Below are positions 1-9,410 of a DNA stretch of 51,434 bases, piece after piece; the first letter of the stretch is position 1, and the number at the start of each line of letters is the position of its first letter. A program made the position numbers and the translations under genes. The notes below the pieces were generated by a model. That model was not told the origin of the DNA, did not search any database, and saw only the letters and a list, made by a program, of their open reading frames with translations. The DNA lies in the NCBI GenBank assembly GCA_026713485.1, contig JAPOOK010000041.1, forward strand, positions 1 through 51,434, read 5' to 3'. Source of the DNA: Chloroflexota bacterium. GTDB taxonomy: Bacteria; Chloroflexota; Dehalococcoidia; UBA6926.

Positions 1-1038
1 GCCGTCAGACATCAGGATGATGTAGTTGTATGCATTCGGCCTGTCACGCCGGGCGCGATCTGCCAGCCATACGCCCTCATTCAGCCCCGCCTGCACGTTG
101 GTGCTGGCACGCGGTGTCAACCGGTCGATGGAATTTCTCACGTCGCGATCATCCGGATTGGAGTGCTCGACGGTCAGGTCGTTGATGACGCTCGAGGAGA
201 AATGCACGACGGCGATACGGTCACGGCTGCTCAGGCTATTGCGAATCGCGTCCGCCGCTTCCCTCGCGATCTCGACGCGGTCCCCGTCCGCCATGGAGCC
301 GGACGCATCTAACACCAGCGTCACGTTGACGGGAATGTTGTCTTCAACCTTCGGCGCCTGGAATCCAAGACGCACCATCTGGAATGAGCTGTCCAGCGGA
401 TGCTCGAAGACGTCAGACACGATACCGAATCCGTCATCGAAGCTGGGCTGCGGGTAGTCATAGTTGAACGCGTTGATCCACTCCTCTGCGCGCACGGAAT
501 CCGGGTCAATTTCATAGCCCGACTGCGCCCAGTTCAGCGCGAGCGCGAACGATGTGCGGTCCGTGTCGAGGCTAAACGTGGACATGTTGTCCTGGTCTGC
601 CCAGACCCATCCCGACTGGACATAGTCATCGAATGTGACTGGCCCTCCTGGGACGGCGGTCGTGCGTTCGTATGTTGTGTTCGGCTGCGCCGGAACCGGT
701 GTCGCCCGCCGCGATTGGCTTGACGAACTCGATGAACCTGACGAATACCAATAGTCCGTGTCTGCATCTTCCATCACTACTTCGTAGTTAGTAGTTGTGG
801 TTGGACTGGAACCGGAGATCGTGACGGCTGTGGCCGTGGGTTGGGCGTTGGTGGTTGAGGGTCGATAGCTGCGATCGTAAGAATCGCCGTCTTCCGAGGT
901 CCCGCACCCGGCCGCCATCGCAATCATGGCGACGATGGCGATAAGCGCCAGGACCGTTGTCCGCCCAACTCCTCCCAAGAATCCGCCGAGAGCTGTCCTC
1001 TCGGGCTGTTCGATGAGCCTGCTGTTCTGTGTACGCAT
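1..1038 (-). CDS. VWA-domain lipoprotein (YfbK-like), 3' end outside window
   Basis: The frame is open from an ATG at 1038 to the window edge, so the C-terminus is missing. Residues 1-45 look like a lipoprotein signal: a basic, polar start, a hydrophobic run at about 29-43 and a lipobox MAAGC with Cys45. A low-complexity Ser/Thr-rich stretch follows (about 55-125). Next comes a region with YfbK-type features (WVWADQDN, EEWINAFNYDYP), and then a von Willebrand A domain carrying the MIDAS motif DASGS. Such proteins sit on the outside of the membrane and bind partners through a metal ion; the ligand is unknown. The start was chosen because it includes the whole signal peptide. The gene lies downstream of the thiolase gene on the same strand but is separated from it by a strong terminator. 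Confidence 0.85.
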   Translation of the reverse strand, partial: MRTQNSRLIEQPERTALGGFLGGVGRTTVLALIAIVAMIAMAAGCGTSEDGDSYDRSYRPSTTNAQPTATAVTISGSSPTTTTNYEVVMEDADTDYWYSSGSSSSSSQSRRATPVPAQPNTTYERTTAVPGGPVTFDDYVQSGWVWADQDNMSTFSLDTDRTSFALALNWAQSGYEIDPDSVRAEEWINAFNYDYPQPSFDDGFGIVSDVFEHPLDSSFQMVRLGFQAPKVEDNIPVNVTLVLDASGSMADGDRVEIAREAADAIRNSLSSRDRIAVVHFSSSVINDLTVEHSNPDDRDVRNSIDRLTPRASTNVQAGLNEGVWLADRARRDRPNAYNYIILMSDG

Positions 1039-1196
1039 GACGAGCGCCTCCTGCGTCTGTTGCTTCAGGCCCGGCCGCTGCCGAACCCACATCAACATTC
1101 GCCCCGTCACGCATGCACACCCGACTACAACATTGCTACATTCAGATAGAGTTAAGCGCCAAAAGTGTCACATTCGTACAGATCCGTCCCCCAAAA

Positions 1197-1227
1197 AGAA
1201 AAACCCCCGGCAACCGCCGGGGGTTTT
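1197..1227 (-). terminator. Rho-independent terminator after the thiolase gene
   Basis: An 8-bp perfect stem CCCCCGGC/GCCGGGGG with a 4-nt loop is flanked by A-runs on one side and TTTT on the other, so it could work in both directions. On the minus strand it is followed by TTTTTCTTTTT, a good U-tract. It lies just after the extended (UGA read-through) end of the thiolase frame. Confidence 0.85.
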
Positions 1228-1244
1228 GATGCCTCAGTTGAGGA

Positions 1245-2411
1245 CTACGACGGAATCTCCGTCGCAAGCACAAGCGACGACATGTCGCTTATATATCCCC
1301 GTCAAGTGTTGACGAACGCAACATCGTGCTTGGGAACCTGGTGATTCTCTGCCCGCCCCATCAACTGTCGAACGGCCTCAACCACCTGCGTTGTGCCGGC
1401 TGTTGATTGGCCGTTGGAAAGCTGGCCGCCGCCGGTATTGACGGGGAAATCGCCTTCCCATGTCGTATTGTGCTGGGCGTAGAAGGGCCCCGATTCTCCC
1501 TTGGGGAAGAAGCCGGAGTCCTCAAGCGTAATCATGACCGTGATGGTGTAGCAGTCATAGATCTGGGCCATGTCCATATCTTGAGGCCCAAGCCCCGCCA
1601 TCTGGAACGCCTTCTTGGCGGACACGACGGCGGGAGACGTTGTGATGCGGTCTACCCAGTCCACTCCGTGCTCGGCGCGGAGATTATGGTGTCCCGCGCC
1701 CAACAGATACACGGGCGGGTTGCGCAGCGTCTTTGCCTTCTCCGGCGTGGTGACGATGGTTGCCGCGGCGCCCTGCGCCGGCATCACGCACTCGAGCAAA
1801 TGCAACGGATCCGCAACGAGGCGAGAATTCAGGATATCCTCTTCATTGGCCGGCTGGCCATTGAAGAAGGCGTTCTCGTTGCCCTGCGCGTTGAATCGCT
1901 GGTCTGCTGCAACGCGCGCCCGCTGGAAATCGGTAGTTCCGTATTCCCATGTGTGCCGACGCGCAATCTGGGCGTACCACCCGTTGGCCGCGACGACCGG
2001 CCCGTAGGGTGCAACAAACTGTGGATCAACGTGGTCGGAATTCGGCGCGTACATGCCGGGAATCTCTGAGACCGGACCGGCGCCGTTGATGCAGAGCACC
2101 GTATCCGCGTACCCGGCGTTAATGGCAGCCGCCGCCACTGTAACGAATGTAGCTGCGTTCTCATTGAGCGCCGTCGCGAAGTTGGGCTGGAGGCCGATGT
2201 ACTCGGCAAAGTCGTATGCGAATCCCAGGCTCGGCATGCCGAAAGGAGGCTCAGCGATGATGCCGTTGATCTCCTCTTTGCGGATACCAGCGTCTGCGAT
2301 GGCCTTTGCCGTCGCCTCCGCAAACATTCCCATGAAATGGCGACCGGGATAGGAACGGCGATGTTGTAGTTCATGGAACCCGACAATCGCAGCTTTTCCT
2401 CGAATACTCAT
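1245..2411 (-). CDS. thiolase-like (SCP2/Ltp2-type) protein with probable in-frame UGA codon
   Basis: The first 369 codons form a thiolase-superfamily protein of the lipid-transfer/Ltp2-like branch, ending at TGA 1304-1302. The family normally continues about 18 residues past this point. Here the same frame does continue after the TGA for 18 codons to TAG at 1247-1245, giving YISDMSSLVLAT, which matches the usual C-terminal beta-strand. The total of 388 residues is typical for the family. The usual nucleophilic Cys region reads LNENAATFVT, and the GHP motif is replaced by GQS (residues 325-339, NTGGGQLSNGQSTAG), so the canonical catalytic residues appear absent. The UGA (residue 370) sits near where classical thiolases have their second active-site Cys. 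A conservative call would end at 1302. The substrate is unknown, but an acyl-CoA is likely. Confidence 0.8.
1272..1290 (-). promoter_or_regulatory. candidate bacterial SECIS hairpin downstream of the thiolase UGA
   Basis: On the minus strand AAGCGAC and GTCGCTT form a perfect 7-bp stem around a 5-nt loop ATGTC. The loop begins 18 nt after the UGA, inside the spacing known for bacterial SECIS elements (about 16-37 nt). The fold was found by eye; no energy calculation was possible. Confidence 0.45.
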
Positions 2412-2577
2412 CTGCTACTCCTCAGCCGCGCGTTCGGTGAAAAGGCGCGGCATCTATCGACGTATCCGCCAAAGCGTATAGTGCGCGTCTCCACCCGTGC
2501 ATGTCAATCTGCGAATCCTTGCCATTCCTATCTTACTGATGTACGATGCCGCCACCTGAAAGAACACTTGTCCGCAT

Positions 2578-3243
2578 ATGACATTCAAGCGAAATAACGA
2601 GTCTGAACTCACCTACTCCCTCAAGTGGGCGGCGTGGGAATGGCTCTACTACGTCGCCAAATGCAATGTCATCGGTTTTGAAGTCAAACTCGAAGGACCC
2701 GGAGGCCGCATCGTAGACGTGGTCGGCGTAAGCAAGGACAAGGAACTCTACGTCGTTGAGGTCAAATCCTCACTCGCTGATTTCCGCCGCGATGACAATG
2801 ATTCACTCGACCGTGATCGTCTGCGTAGAGAGGAAGCAGCCAACGACCGTATGGCTTCGCTGACACAGGAGATTCTTGACGAGGCGGGCGACGAGGACGC
2901 GGCCACGCAGGCAACTCTCGACATCGAGATGCTCTCCCAGCGGTCAACGAAACTCAAGGAGAGAGCTGGCAGGCTGAGCACCAAGTTTCACGATCCCCGG
3001 TTTGTCCGCGTGGCGGACTATAACTACCTTATGGTCCCCAGCAAGGCCGTGCGCCGCAACCAGCTCCCGCCGCTATGGGGCTTGCTTGCTCCAACACCGA
3101 AGCCGCATGCGGTCATTGAGGCACCTCGTGTCGGTGGCAGCCGTCCCACCCACATGTATGCCGCCGTGCTGCGCGCCATCGCCCGCTCCAACACCCGCGA
3201 CATGATGCGAACTCGTGCCGAGGAGTCCAGGGTCAGTAGTTAG
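2578..3243 (+). CDS. PD-(D/E)XK nuclease-fold protein, MmcB-like
   Basis: This 221-residue protein carries a restriction-endonuclease-like core: Asp47 in VDVVGV and Glu61-x-Lys63 in VVEVKSS, followed by LADFRRD. This closely resembles the MmcB/DUF5321 family of DNA-damage-associated proteins. Residues about 90-140 are highly charged and probably helical or coiled. The C-terminal part (about 145-200) has YLMVPS and LLAPTPK patterns typical of the same fold. It is divergent from the thiolase gene, and its stop overlaps the convergent exchanger gene by 4 nt. A DNA repair or nuclease role is inferred from motifs only; catalytic activity is uncertain. Confidence 0.65.
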   Translation: MTFKRNNESELTYSLKWAAWEWLYYVAKCNVIGFEVKLEGPGGRIVDVVGVSKDKELYVVEVKSSLADFRRDDNDSLDRDRLRREEAANDRMASLTQEILDEAGDEDAATQATLDIEMLSQRSTKLKERAGRLSTKFHDPRFVRVADYNYLMVPSKAVRRNQLPPLWGLLAPTPKPHAVIEAPRVGGSRPTHMYAAVLRAIARSNTRDMMRTRAEESRVSS

Positions 3244-4640
3244 TGGCGGTCGCTTGCCGTCTCTTCGTGGTGTGTCATCTTGTATGCCTCACGATAAGCC
3301 CGACGGGGCAGCGCTATAAGCGCGCGTCTTTGTTGCCCGCTGAATGTCACAACGAGTAAGACGGCAAGGAAATAAACGAACGAGAAGACAAGCCGGACGG
3401 CTGCGAACGGCAGCACCAACTGCGCCGTGAACAAGACGAAAAGCGCCATCGCGCCCCGGGGGCCAAGATGCAGTGTTGCGAGGAGGACAACGGCAAACAG
3501 GGATTGTGCCGCCGTCAGCAGCACCTCCTGTGACTGACGCTCATCCAACGGCAGTGCTGACGGACTTCCTACCGAGGCCGAATACACAATCGGCAGGCTG
3601 CCCACCAACAACGACCACTGGTTCACCTTTGCGGATACCAACAGGCCGAGCGCAGAGGAGGCGTCGCCTCGTATCGCAAAAATGCACGCAACGACGATCT
3701 CCGGCGCTTCTGAAGCCAGGGGCGCGATCCACTGGATCAGCAAGAACTCGTCGATCCCGATGCTCTTTCCTGTTTCAATCATGCCCTCGGCGAACGGCTC
3801 GGCCGACAAAAAGATAACAGCAGCTGCAAAGGCGAATGTCCCCAGCACGACAAGGCGCCGGCGCGAACGCTCCATGTTGCCGATCAAGGCCGCCGGGCCC
3901 ACGAGTTCAGGCTCCACAACCTCCGCTCGTGAACTGAAATACATGTACAGCCCAAACAGCCCGATGAGTACCACCGCATCCAAAAGGTCGATCTGTCCTT
4001 TGAACGGGATCGTGAACGCGTAGATTGTTGCGGCGGCCAGGAATGACAGCTCGATTGTCTGGCTCTTGTAGAGTTGGACGCGGCCGTGCCGGTTCTCGAG
4101 TGGCCCGACACCCGGAACGTGTTCCGCCATCCTGAGCACAATGTTTTGCGACGCTGCGACGGCCGTAGATGCGGCAGAGCCCTTCCGTCGCAATGCTTTG
4201 AACCAGACGATCCCCACAATGAGCGGCCACGCGATCCCAATCAACAGCCGATTTGCGCCAGTCATGTTCGCGACCGCATACCCTGCGTATTCGGGGTCGG
4301 TACCCGCCTTCCAGACGAGGCTGAAGTCGACGGCGTATTCTGGCAAAACGGTGATGACTGCTACCAGCGCAAGTGCCAGCCCGTGGGAAATATCGTGTTC
4401 GAAGGCTTCCGCGGCCCACGAAAGCAGGAATGCGGCACTTAGGATACCCAGCCCGTAGATGACCGAATTGAGAAGAGGATGGAGATGCGCGTCCTGCGTG
4501 TGCCCCAACGTGAACAGCACGATTGCGGGAAATGTGCCGACGATGGCGACAACAATGAATAAAAAGTTTCGGTCAGACGTAAGTGACACGGCGCTGTTGC
4601 CAGCGATTCCTTTCGCGCGCGTTCTCAAGTACCCCAGCAC
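3240..4640 (-). CDS. CaCA-family sodium/calcium exchanger-like membrane protein
   Basis: A 466-residue polytopic membrane protein with two inverted alpha-repeat motifs. The first is ALVAVITVLPEYAVDF followed by ANMTGANRLLIG. The second is APLASEAPEIVVACIF followed by SALGLLVSAKVNQWSLLVG. The acidic residues inside these membrane segments are the expected ion ligands of cation/Ca2+ exchangers. The N-terminus has a short cytoplasmic stretch before the first hydrophobic segment, and a hydrophilic linker near residues 160-185 separates the two halves. The ion specificity cannot be read from sequence. The gene stands alone, convergent with the nuclease-like gene and divergent from ftsH. Confidence 0.85.
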   Translation of the reverse strand: MLGYLRTRAKGIAGNSAVSLTSDRNFLFIVVAIVGTFPAIVLFTLGHTQDAHLHPLLNSVIYGLGILSAAFLLSWAAEAFEHDISHGLALALVAVITVLPEYAVDFSLVWKAGTDPEYAGYAVANMTGANRLLIGIAWPLIVGIVWFKALRRKGSAASTAVAASQNIVLRMAEHVPGVGPLENRHGRVQLYKSQTIELSFLAAATIYAFTIPFKGQIDLLDAVVLIGLFGLYMYFSSRAEVVEPELVGPAALIGNMERSRRRLVVLGTFAFAAAVIFLSAEPFAEGMIETGKSIGIDEFLLIQWIAPLASEAPEIVVACIFAIRGDASSALGLLVSAKVNQWSLLVGSLPIVYSASVGSPSALPLDERQSQEVLLTAAQSLFAVVLLATLHLGPRGAMALFVLFTAQLVLPFAAVRLVFSFVYFLAVLLVVTFSGQQRRALIALPRRAYREAYKMTHHEETASDRH

Positions 4641-4796
4641 ACGCCCTATCGGAGTATACTAGCCTCAAGGTTGCGGGGACGCTGCTCAATTCCTCCGGTG
4701 GAACTTGTCAAAGGCCGGTAAGGAGAGTGGAAAAACCCTGACATCGATGATAGTGGAAGTGCAGCACGAAATGGTGAAACCAGGCGCGAGCGTGGA

Positions 4797-6656
4797 ATGA
4801 ATCCCCGGATCTTTCGAAACAGCTTCATTTGGGTGCTGGTCGCCGTCGCCCTCGTTGCCATCCTCTTCACACTCCTCCAGAGCTCCGGAGGCCAGGGGAA
4901 CCAGTCCCTGGGCTGGCTTATTGACCAGGCCCGGGGCGGCAATATCACATCAATCGAGGTCTCCAACGACTCTTTGAAGGTGATGACGGTGGATAACCGC
5001 GAGGTCACCGTCAACAAGGAACCGGACATCTCCGTCTTTGAGATGCTGTCAGCGAGCGGCGTTCAGGTTGGAGAGGGCGCGGGCCAGGTGGACCTGCGGC
5101 CTCGTGGCAGTAGCGGCCTCGGCAGCCTCTTTGGCCTGTTCATAAACTTCCTGCCGCTTATCTTCTTCGGCGCAATTCTGATTTTCTTCATGAGGCAGGC
5201 GCAGGGTGGCAATAGCCAGGCCCTCAACTTCGGGCGCAGCCGCGCGCGGATGTTCATGGGGAACAGGCCTGCTGTCTCGTTCTCTGATGTGGCCGGTGTT
5301 GAAGAGGCCAAGATTGAACTCGAAGAGGTTGTCGAGTTCCTCAAGTTCCCGGAGAAATTCGCCAGTCTCGGCGCGCGCATCCCGCGCGGCGTCCTCCTCG
5401 TCGGCCCGCCCGGCGGTGGGAAGACGCTTCTTGCCCGTGCGGTGGCCGGTGAGGCCGGCGTGCCGTTCTTCTCCATCAGCGGCTCTGAGTTTGTCGAGAT
5501 GTTTGTGGGCGTTGGCGCGAGCCGCGTCCGGGATCTCTTTGACCAGGCCAAACGCAACGCTCCCGCTATCGTCTTTGTTGACGAGATTGACGCCGTTGGA
5601 CGTCACCGTGGCGCGGGGCTCGGCGGTGGACACGATGAGCGAGAGCAGACTCTCAACCAGATCCTCGTTGAGATGGACGGATTCGACAGCTCCACCAACG
5701 TTATCGTCATCGCCGCCACGAACCGCCCCGATATCCTCGATCCGGCGCTCCTGCGCCCCGGTCGCTTTGACCGGCGCGTCACCATCGATTTGCCGGACGT
5801 TCGCGGGCGCATGGCCATCCTGGATGTACACGCGAAGGGTAAGCCGCTCGATCCCGACATCGATATGGAGGTCGTCGCCAAGCAGACCCCCGGATTCAGC
5901 GGGGCGGATCTCGCCAACCTCATCAACGAGGCGGCGATTCTCGCTGCCCGACGTAACAAGAAACTCGTGATGTATGACGAGCTTGCTGAAGCCGTCGACC
6001 GTGTCTTTGCCGGGCCTGAGCGCAGGAGCCGCCTCGTTACAGAGCGTGAGAAGCGCACCACTGCCTACCACGAGGCTGGGCACGCTGTCGTTGGACACCT
6101 TGTTCCCAATGCGGACCCGGTCCAAAAGGTCACTATCGTTTCTCGCGGGATGATGGGTGGCTACACGCGATTCCTCCCCAAGGAAGAATCCATGCTACGC
6201 ACTCGCTCGCAATTGGTGGACGCCATCAAGGCGGCGCTTGGCGGACGGGCGGCGGAGGAGATCGTCTTTGGTGATATCTCCACTGGCGCGTCCAACGACA
6301 TTGAGCAGGTCACGCGCATCGCCCGCGCTATGGTCACAACCTACGGCATGAGCGAAAAACTTGGCCCACTCACCTTGGGCAAGAAGGAAGAGATGATCTT
6401 CCTTGGGCGCGAAATCTCCGAGCAGCGCAACTACGGCGAACGTGTTGCCGATGTCATCGACCAGGAAGTCAACGGCATCGTCTTTGGTTCGTACGATGAG
6501 GCCAAGCGCATCATCAATGAGAATCGCCCTGTTCTGGAACGGCTTGCAGAGCACCTCATCGTCGAAGAAACGGTTGAGGGCGACCAACTCCAGCATCTGC
6601 TCGATGATCCAATCGACCCCGCGCCGGAAGAGTCCGTTCCCGTAGAGGCCACATAG
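4797..6656 (+). CDS. ftsH: ATP-dependent zinc metalloprotease FtsH
   Basis: A 619-residue membrane-anchored AAA+ protease that degrades unassembled membrane proteins and regulators. Membrane segments lie at about residues 6-26 and 108-126 with a periplasmic segment between them. The AAA module has Walker A GPPGGGKT at 203-210 (the common family form is GPPGTGKT), Walker B IVFVDEID, and the second region of homology with [19 protein letters not shown]. The zinc site HEAGH is at 425-429. A hydrophilic acidic tail follows. Length and domain order are normal. The intergenic space before it (4641-4796) holds a TATACT box near 4655, but I could not pair it with a convincing -35. Confidence 0.97.
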   Translation: MNPRIFRNSFIWVLVAVALVAILFTLLQSSGGQGNQSLGWLIDQARGGNITSIEVSNDSLKVMTVDNREVTVNKEPDISVFEMLSASGVQVGEGAGQVDLRPRGSSGLGSLFGLFINFLPLIFFGAILIFFMRQAQGGNSQALNFGRSRARMFMGNRPAVSFSDVAGVEEAKIELEEVVEFLKFPEKFASLGARIPRGVLLVGPPGGGKTLLARAVAGEAGVPFFSISGSEFVEMFVGVGASRVRDLFDQAKRNAPAIVFVDEIDAVGRHRGAGLGGGHDEREQTLNQILVEMDGFDSSTNVIVIAATNRPDILDPALLRPGRFDRRVTIDLPDVRGRMAILDVHAKGKPLDPDIDMEVVAKQTPGFSGADLANLINEAAILAARRNKKLVMYDELAEAVDRVFAGPERRSRLVTEREKRTTAYHEAGHAVVGHLVPNADPVQKVTIVSRGMMGGYTRFLPKEESMLRTRSQLVDAIKAALGGRAAEEIVFGDISTGASNDIEQVTRIARAMVTTYGMSEKLGPLTLGKKEEMIFLGREISEQRNYGERVADVIDQEVNGIVFGSYDEAKRIINENRPVLERLAEHLIVEETVEGDQLQHLLDDPIDPAPEESVPVEAT

Positions 6657-6660
6657 ATTC

Positions 6661-6680
6661 GTGGGCGTTTAGCCGCCCAC
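6661..6680 (+). other. hairpin between ftsH and larB
   Basis: GTGGGCG and CGCCCAC form a 7-bp stem with a 6-nt loop just after the ftsH stop. No U-tract follows, so it is not a convincing terminator. It may be an RNA-stability or processing element between two co-directional genes. Confidence 0.35.
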
Positions 6681-6697
6681 AAGATACGAATACTGAC

Positions 6698-7471
6698 GTG
6701 CGCGACATCCTACAGGCCCTGGCCGGCGGCGAAATAACCGTGGACGAGGCCCAGCGCCGCCTCAATCTCCATGCGATTCAGGAAGTTGGCGACATCGCCA
6801 ATCTTGATCTTGGGCGGATGGCCCGCACCGGAAAACCGGAGATTGTCCGCTGCGCGGGAAAGAGTGTCGATCAGGCCGTCCGGTTGGCCCTCCCGTTCCT
6901 TGAAGAGCCTGGCGTGGTCGCCCTTTCAAGTGCGTCTGCGGACCATGAGGCGGCCATTCACGCCGCTCGTCCCGATGCCCTGATTCGTTTTGAACCGTCG
7001 GCGGGAATCCTCATTGCCCGCAACCCGGACAAGCCTGAACCCAAACAAATCGGCAGGGCCGCCATCATAACCGCGGGAACGTCCGATATGCCCATTGCCC
7101 TTCAGACGCAGTTAATTGCGGAGATGCTCGGCGTGGAAACGGCTCTGCATTCAGATGTTGGAATATCCGGCCTGCATCGCCTTTTCCCGGTGTTACAGGA
7201 AGTTGTCGAATCTGACCCGGACGTTGTTGTTGTGATTGCGGGGCAGGAGGGCGGCCTTGCGCCGGTCGCTGCGGGACTCCTTGATCTCCCCATCATTGCT
7301 GTTCCCACGTCAACGGGGACAGGCTACGGCGGTGAGGGCGTCGGCGCTTTATCGACGATGCTCCAGTCCTGCTCGCTAGGACTCGCCGTGGTCAACATTG
7401 ACAACGGCATTGCTGCCGGCGTGATGGCCGCCACTATTGCACGGCGCGCCAACCGCGCCGGGAGGGATTAG
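6698..7471 (+). CDS. larB: nickel-pincer cofactor biosynthesis protein LarB
   Basis: A 257-residue member of the AIR-carboxylase-like LarB family, which carboxylates and hydrolyses nicotinic acid adenine dinucleotide as the first step of nickel-pincer nucleotide synthesis. The N-terminal helix (DILQALAGGEITVDEAQRRL) is typical. The C-terminal half carries the PurE-like core with IITAGTSDMPIA and the glycine-rich segment PTSTGTGYGGEGVGALSTM. The start is GTG at 6698. It is co-directional with ftsH, with a 41-nt gap. LarE and LarC are encoded about 34 kb away in this window; larA (lactate racemase) was not seen. Confidence 0.93.
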   Translation: MRDILQALAGGEITVDEAQRRLNLHAIQEVGDIANLDLGRMARTGKPEIVRCAGKSVDQAVRLALPFLEEPGVVALSSASADHEAAIHAARPDALIRFEPSAGILIARNPDKPEPKQIGRAAIITAGTSDMPIALQTQLIAEMLGVETALHSDVGISGLHRLFPVLQEVVESDPDVVVVIAGQEGGLAPVAAGLLDLPIIAVPTSTGTGYGGEGVGALSTMLQSCSLGLAVVNIDNGIAAGVMAATIARRANRAGRD

Positions 7472-8271
7472 GGTTCAGTTCCGCCGGCCATGTAGGTGAG
7501 GTCCGGGACGATGGTCACAAAGCGGTTGAGTGAGTCATTGAGGATATCCGGCATCTCAAGGTGGGGGAAATGCCTGGAGAGCGGGATCGTGTCGAATGAT
7601 GCATGCGGGATCGCCCCGAGCAATTGCCCGGCCTGCTCCACAATCGGATCGTCCTCGCCGTAGATGATTAGCGTTGGTGTCTGAATCAAGCCAAGACGTG
7701 AACTTGCGTCCCACTTGGCCGCCGCCACGAAGTCCCGCATGGAGGACATGGGGCGCTGCTCCGCGCGCGCTGCCTTTAACGCCTCAGCAGGCATGGGCAT
7801 GTGAGGCTCGCGCAAGCCGCGCAGGGCATGGTTTTCAAGGAAACCCTCAGGGTCTTCCAACAGGTCTGCAGCCGTGTCCGCCGCCCACGGGAATGTGATG
7901 CCCGTACCGATCAGCACCAGACCTTCAACCCGTCGTGGATGCCGACTTGCGTACTCGATTGCTATGGCTCCCCCCAGCGAATGCCCCACGAGCACGACAG
8001 GCGCCAGCCCCAGCGTGTCGATGAATTCCTCCAGGAAAGATGCCCAGTCGGGCACGTCCTCCAGCGCCTCACCTTTGGATTGACCATGACCAAGCAGATC
8101 CAGCGCGATGGGCGTCTGCGACGGCCCGAAGAATCTTAACTGGTCGGCGAACAGTCTGTGATCTGCCCCCGGGCCGTGAATGAAGAGGATACGGGCCCCC
8201 GGTGTGGGCCCGCCGATCTCATGAGGGCATTCGTAGTAGACGGACTCCCCACCAATGGTGATGTGCGGCAT
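7468..8271 (-). CDS. alpha/beta-fold hydrolase
   Basis: A 267-residue alpha/beta hydrolase. The oxyanion segment is LFIHGPGADHRLF near residue 30, the nucleophile elbow is GHSLGGAIA with the catalytic Ser, and the acid is probably in IIYGEDDPIV. The conserved His would be in the C-terminal SRHFPHLEMP. No signal peptide is visible, so it is likely cytoplasmic. The substrate cannot be assigned; esterases, C-C hydrolases and haloperoxidase-like enzymes share this pattern. Its stop overlaps larB by 4 nt in a convergent arrangement. Confidence 0.85.
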   Translation of the reverse strand: MPHITIGGESVYYECPHEIGGPTPGARILFIHGPGADHRLFADQLRFFGPSQTPIALDLLGHGQSKGEALEDVPDWASFLEEFIDTLGLAPVVLVGHSLGGAIAIEYASRHPRRVEGLVLIGTGITFPWAADTAADLLEDPEGFLENHALRGLREPHMPMPAEALKAARAEQRPMSSMRDFVAAAKWDASSRLGLIQTPTLIIYGEDDPIVEQAGQLLGAIPHASFDTIPLSRHFPHLEMPDILNDSLNRFVTIVPDLTYMAGGTEP

Positions 8272-8356
8272 GACTCCTCTACTCTACATGACAAGGCTGC
8301 CCGCTATACTTGACATACGGCCGCAGTGACGCGGCGCAAGGGAGGGTAGGGAGTAC

Positions 8357-9397
8357 ATGTCAACATCGGAACAGGTGAGGCTTACCAGCCTGTCCCACTG
8401 CGCCGGTTGAGCGGCTAAACTCGGCCCCGCCGAGCTTGCGCAGGTTCTGCGCAATCTGCCGCCCGTCAGCGACCCTAATCTGCTGGTCGGAATCTCGACC
8501 GGTGACGATGCTGCCGTCTATCGTCTCACCGATGACATCGCGCTTATCCAGACCATTGATTTCTTCCCGCCCGTCGTGGACGACCCGTATGACTTTGGCG
8601 CGATTGCCGCAGCGAACGCACTGAGTGATGTGTACGCCATGGGCGGGCATCCTCTTATCGCGCTGAACGTTGCGGCGTTTCCTGACGGGCTCGATAAGGA
8701 TATTCTCGGTCGGATTCTGAAGGGCGGGGGCGAAAAGGCAGCGGAGGCGGGCACGCTCATCGCGGGCGGCCACACGATCGAAGACCCCGAGCCAAAGTAC
8801 GGACTCTCTGTCACCGGCATCGTGCAGCCCGGCCACCAGGTGGCGAACGTGGGGGCGCAACCCGGTGACGCACTCGTCCTAACAAAGCCGCTCGGCTCCG
8901 GCGTGTTGACAACAGCGCACAAGAATGGCGCATTGGACGACACAACTCTCGCTGAGATCGTCGCCGTGATGGCGCAGCTCAATCGTGATGCGTCGGAGGC
9001 GATGGTGGAAGTCGGTGTAAACGCCTGCACGGACATCACGGGGTTCGGCCTGTTGGGACACATGAAAGGAATGCTCGACGGGAGCGATGTTGGCGCGACG
9101 TTGTCATTGGCTGATATTCCGACGATTCCCGCTGCGTGGGAGATGATCGATAGGGGCTTTATCCCCGGCGGAAGTGGCCGTAATCGCATGTGGATTGAGA
9201 ATTCTGTCACATGGCATCCGGAGGTAACCGAGGCGGGCAGAATCATGCTGATGGACGCACAGACGTCGGGGGGTCTGCTCATCGCGGTCTCCGCTGACAA
9301 GCGCGATCAGTTGGTTTCCGCCCTTCAATCCCGCAACTCAACCGCCGCCGTTATTGGTCACATAACAGAAGAAAAAAAACTTACCGTCCACCCCTGA
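8357..9397 (+). CDS. selD: selenophosphate synthase SelD with selenocysteine (UGA at 8408-8410)
   Basis: SelD makes selenophosphate from selenide and ATP for selenocysteine synthesis. The gene begins at ATG 8357 after the purine-rich GGAGGGTAGGGAG, and reads MSTSEQVRLT, then a motif HCAGUAAKLGP, where U is the in-frame TGA (residue 18). E. coli SelD has catalytic Cys17 at this place, and Lys21 here matches E. coli Lys20. Many bacteria encode Sec at this site. After the UGA the frame is uninterrupted to 9397 and carries the full AIR-synthase fold: GISTGDDAAVY, QTIDFFPPVVDDPYDFG, LSDVYAMGG, AGGHTIEDPEPKYGL, DITGFGLLGH and TSGGLLIAV. The length of 346 residues is normal. It is followed 13 nt later by a JAMM gene. 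Confidence 0.93.
8411..8441 (+). promoter_or_regulatory. candidate bacterial SECIS element of selD
   Basis: Directly after the UGA, CTCGGC and GCCGAG (8420-8434) form a 6-bp stem with a CCC loop. An outer GCG/CGC pairing (8411-8413 with 8439-8441) encloses an internal loop. The loop starts 15 nt after the UGA. The fold was found by eye and not calculated. Confidence 0.4.
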
Positions 9398-9410
9398 GGA
9401 GATTCAACCC

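Noticed and set aside
4640-4796. ftsH promoter around TATACT near 4655
   Set aside because: The box is palindromic (AGTATACT) and I could not find a -35 at proper distance on either strand.
5049-6125. 358-codon open frame antisense to ftsH
   Set aside because: A mirror of the conserved FtsH AAA module; a by-product of GC-biased third positions.
8357-8575. selD as a pseudogene with a nonsense mutation
   Set aside because: The TGA is exactly at the catalytic Cys/Sec position and the rest of the gene is fully conserved, which fits Sec better than decay.
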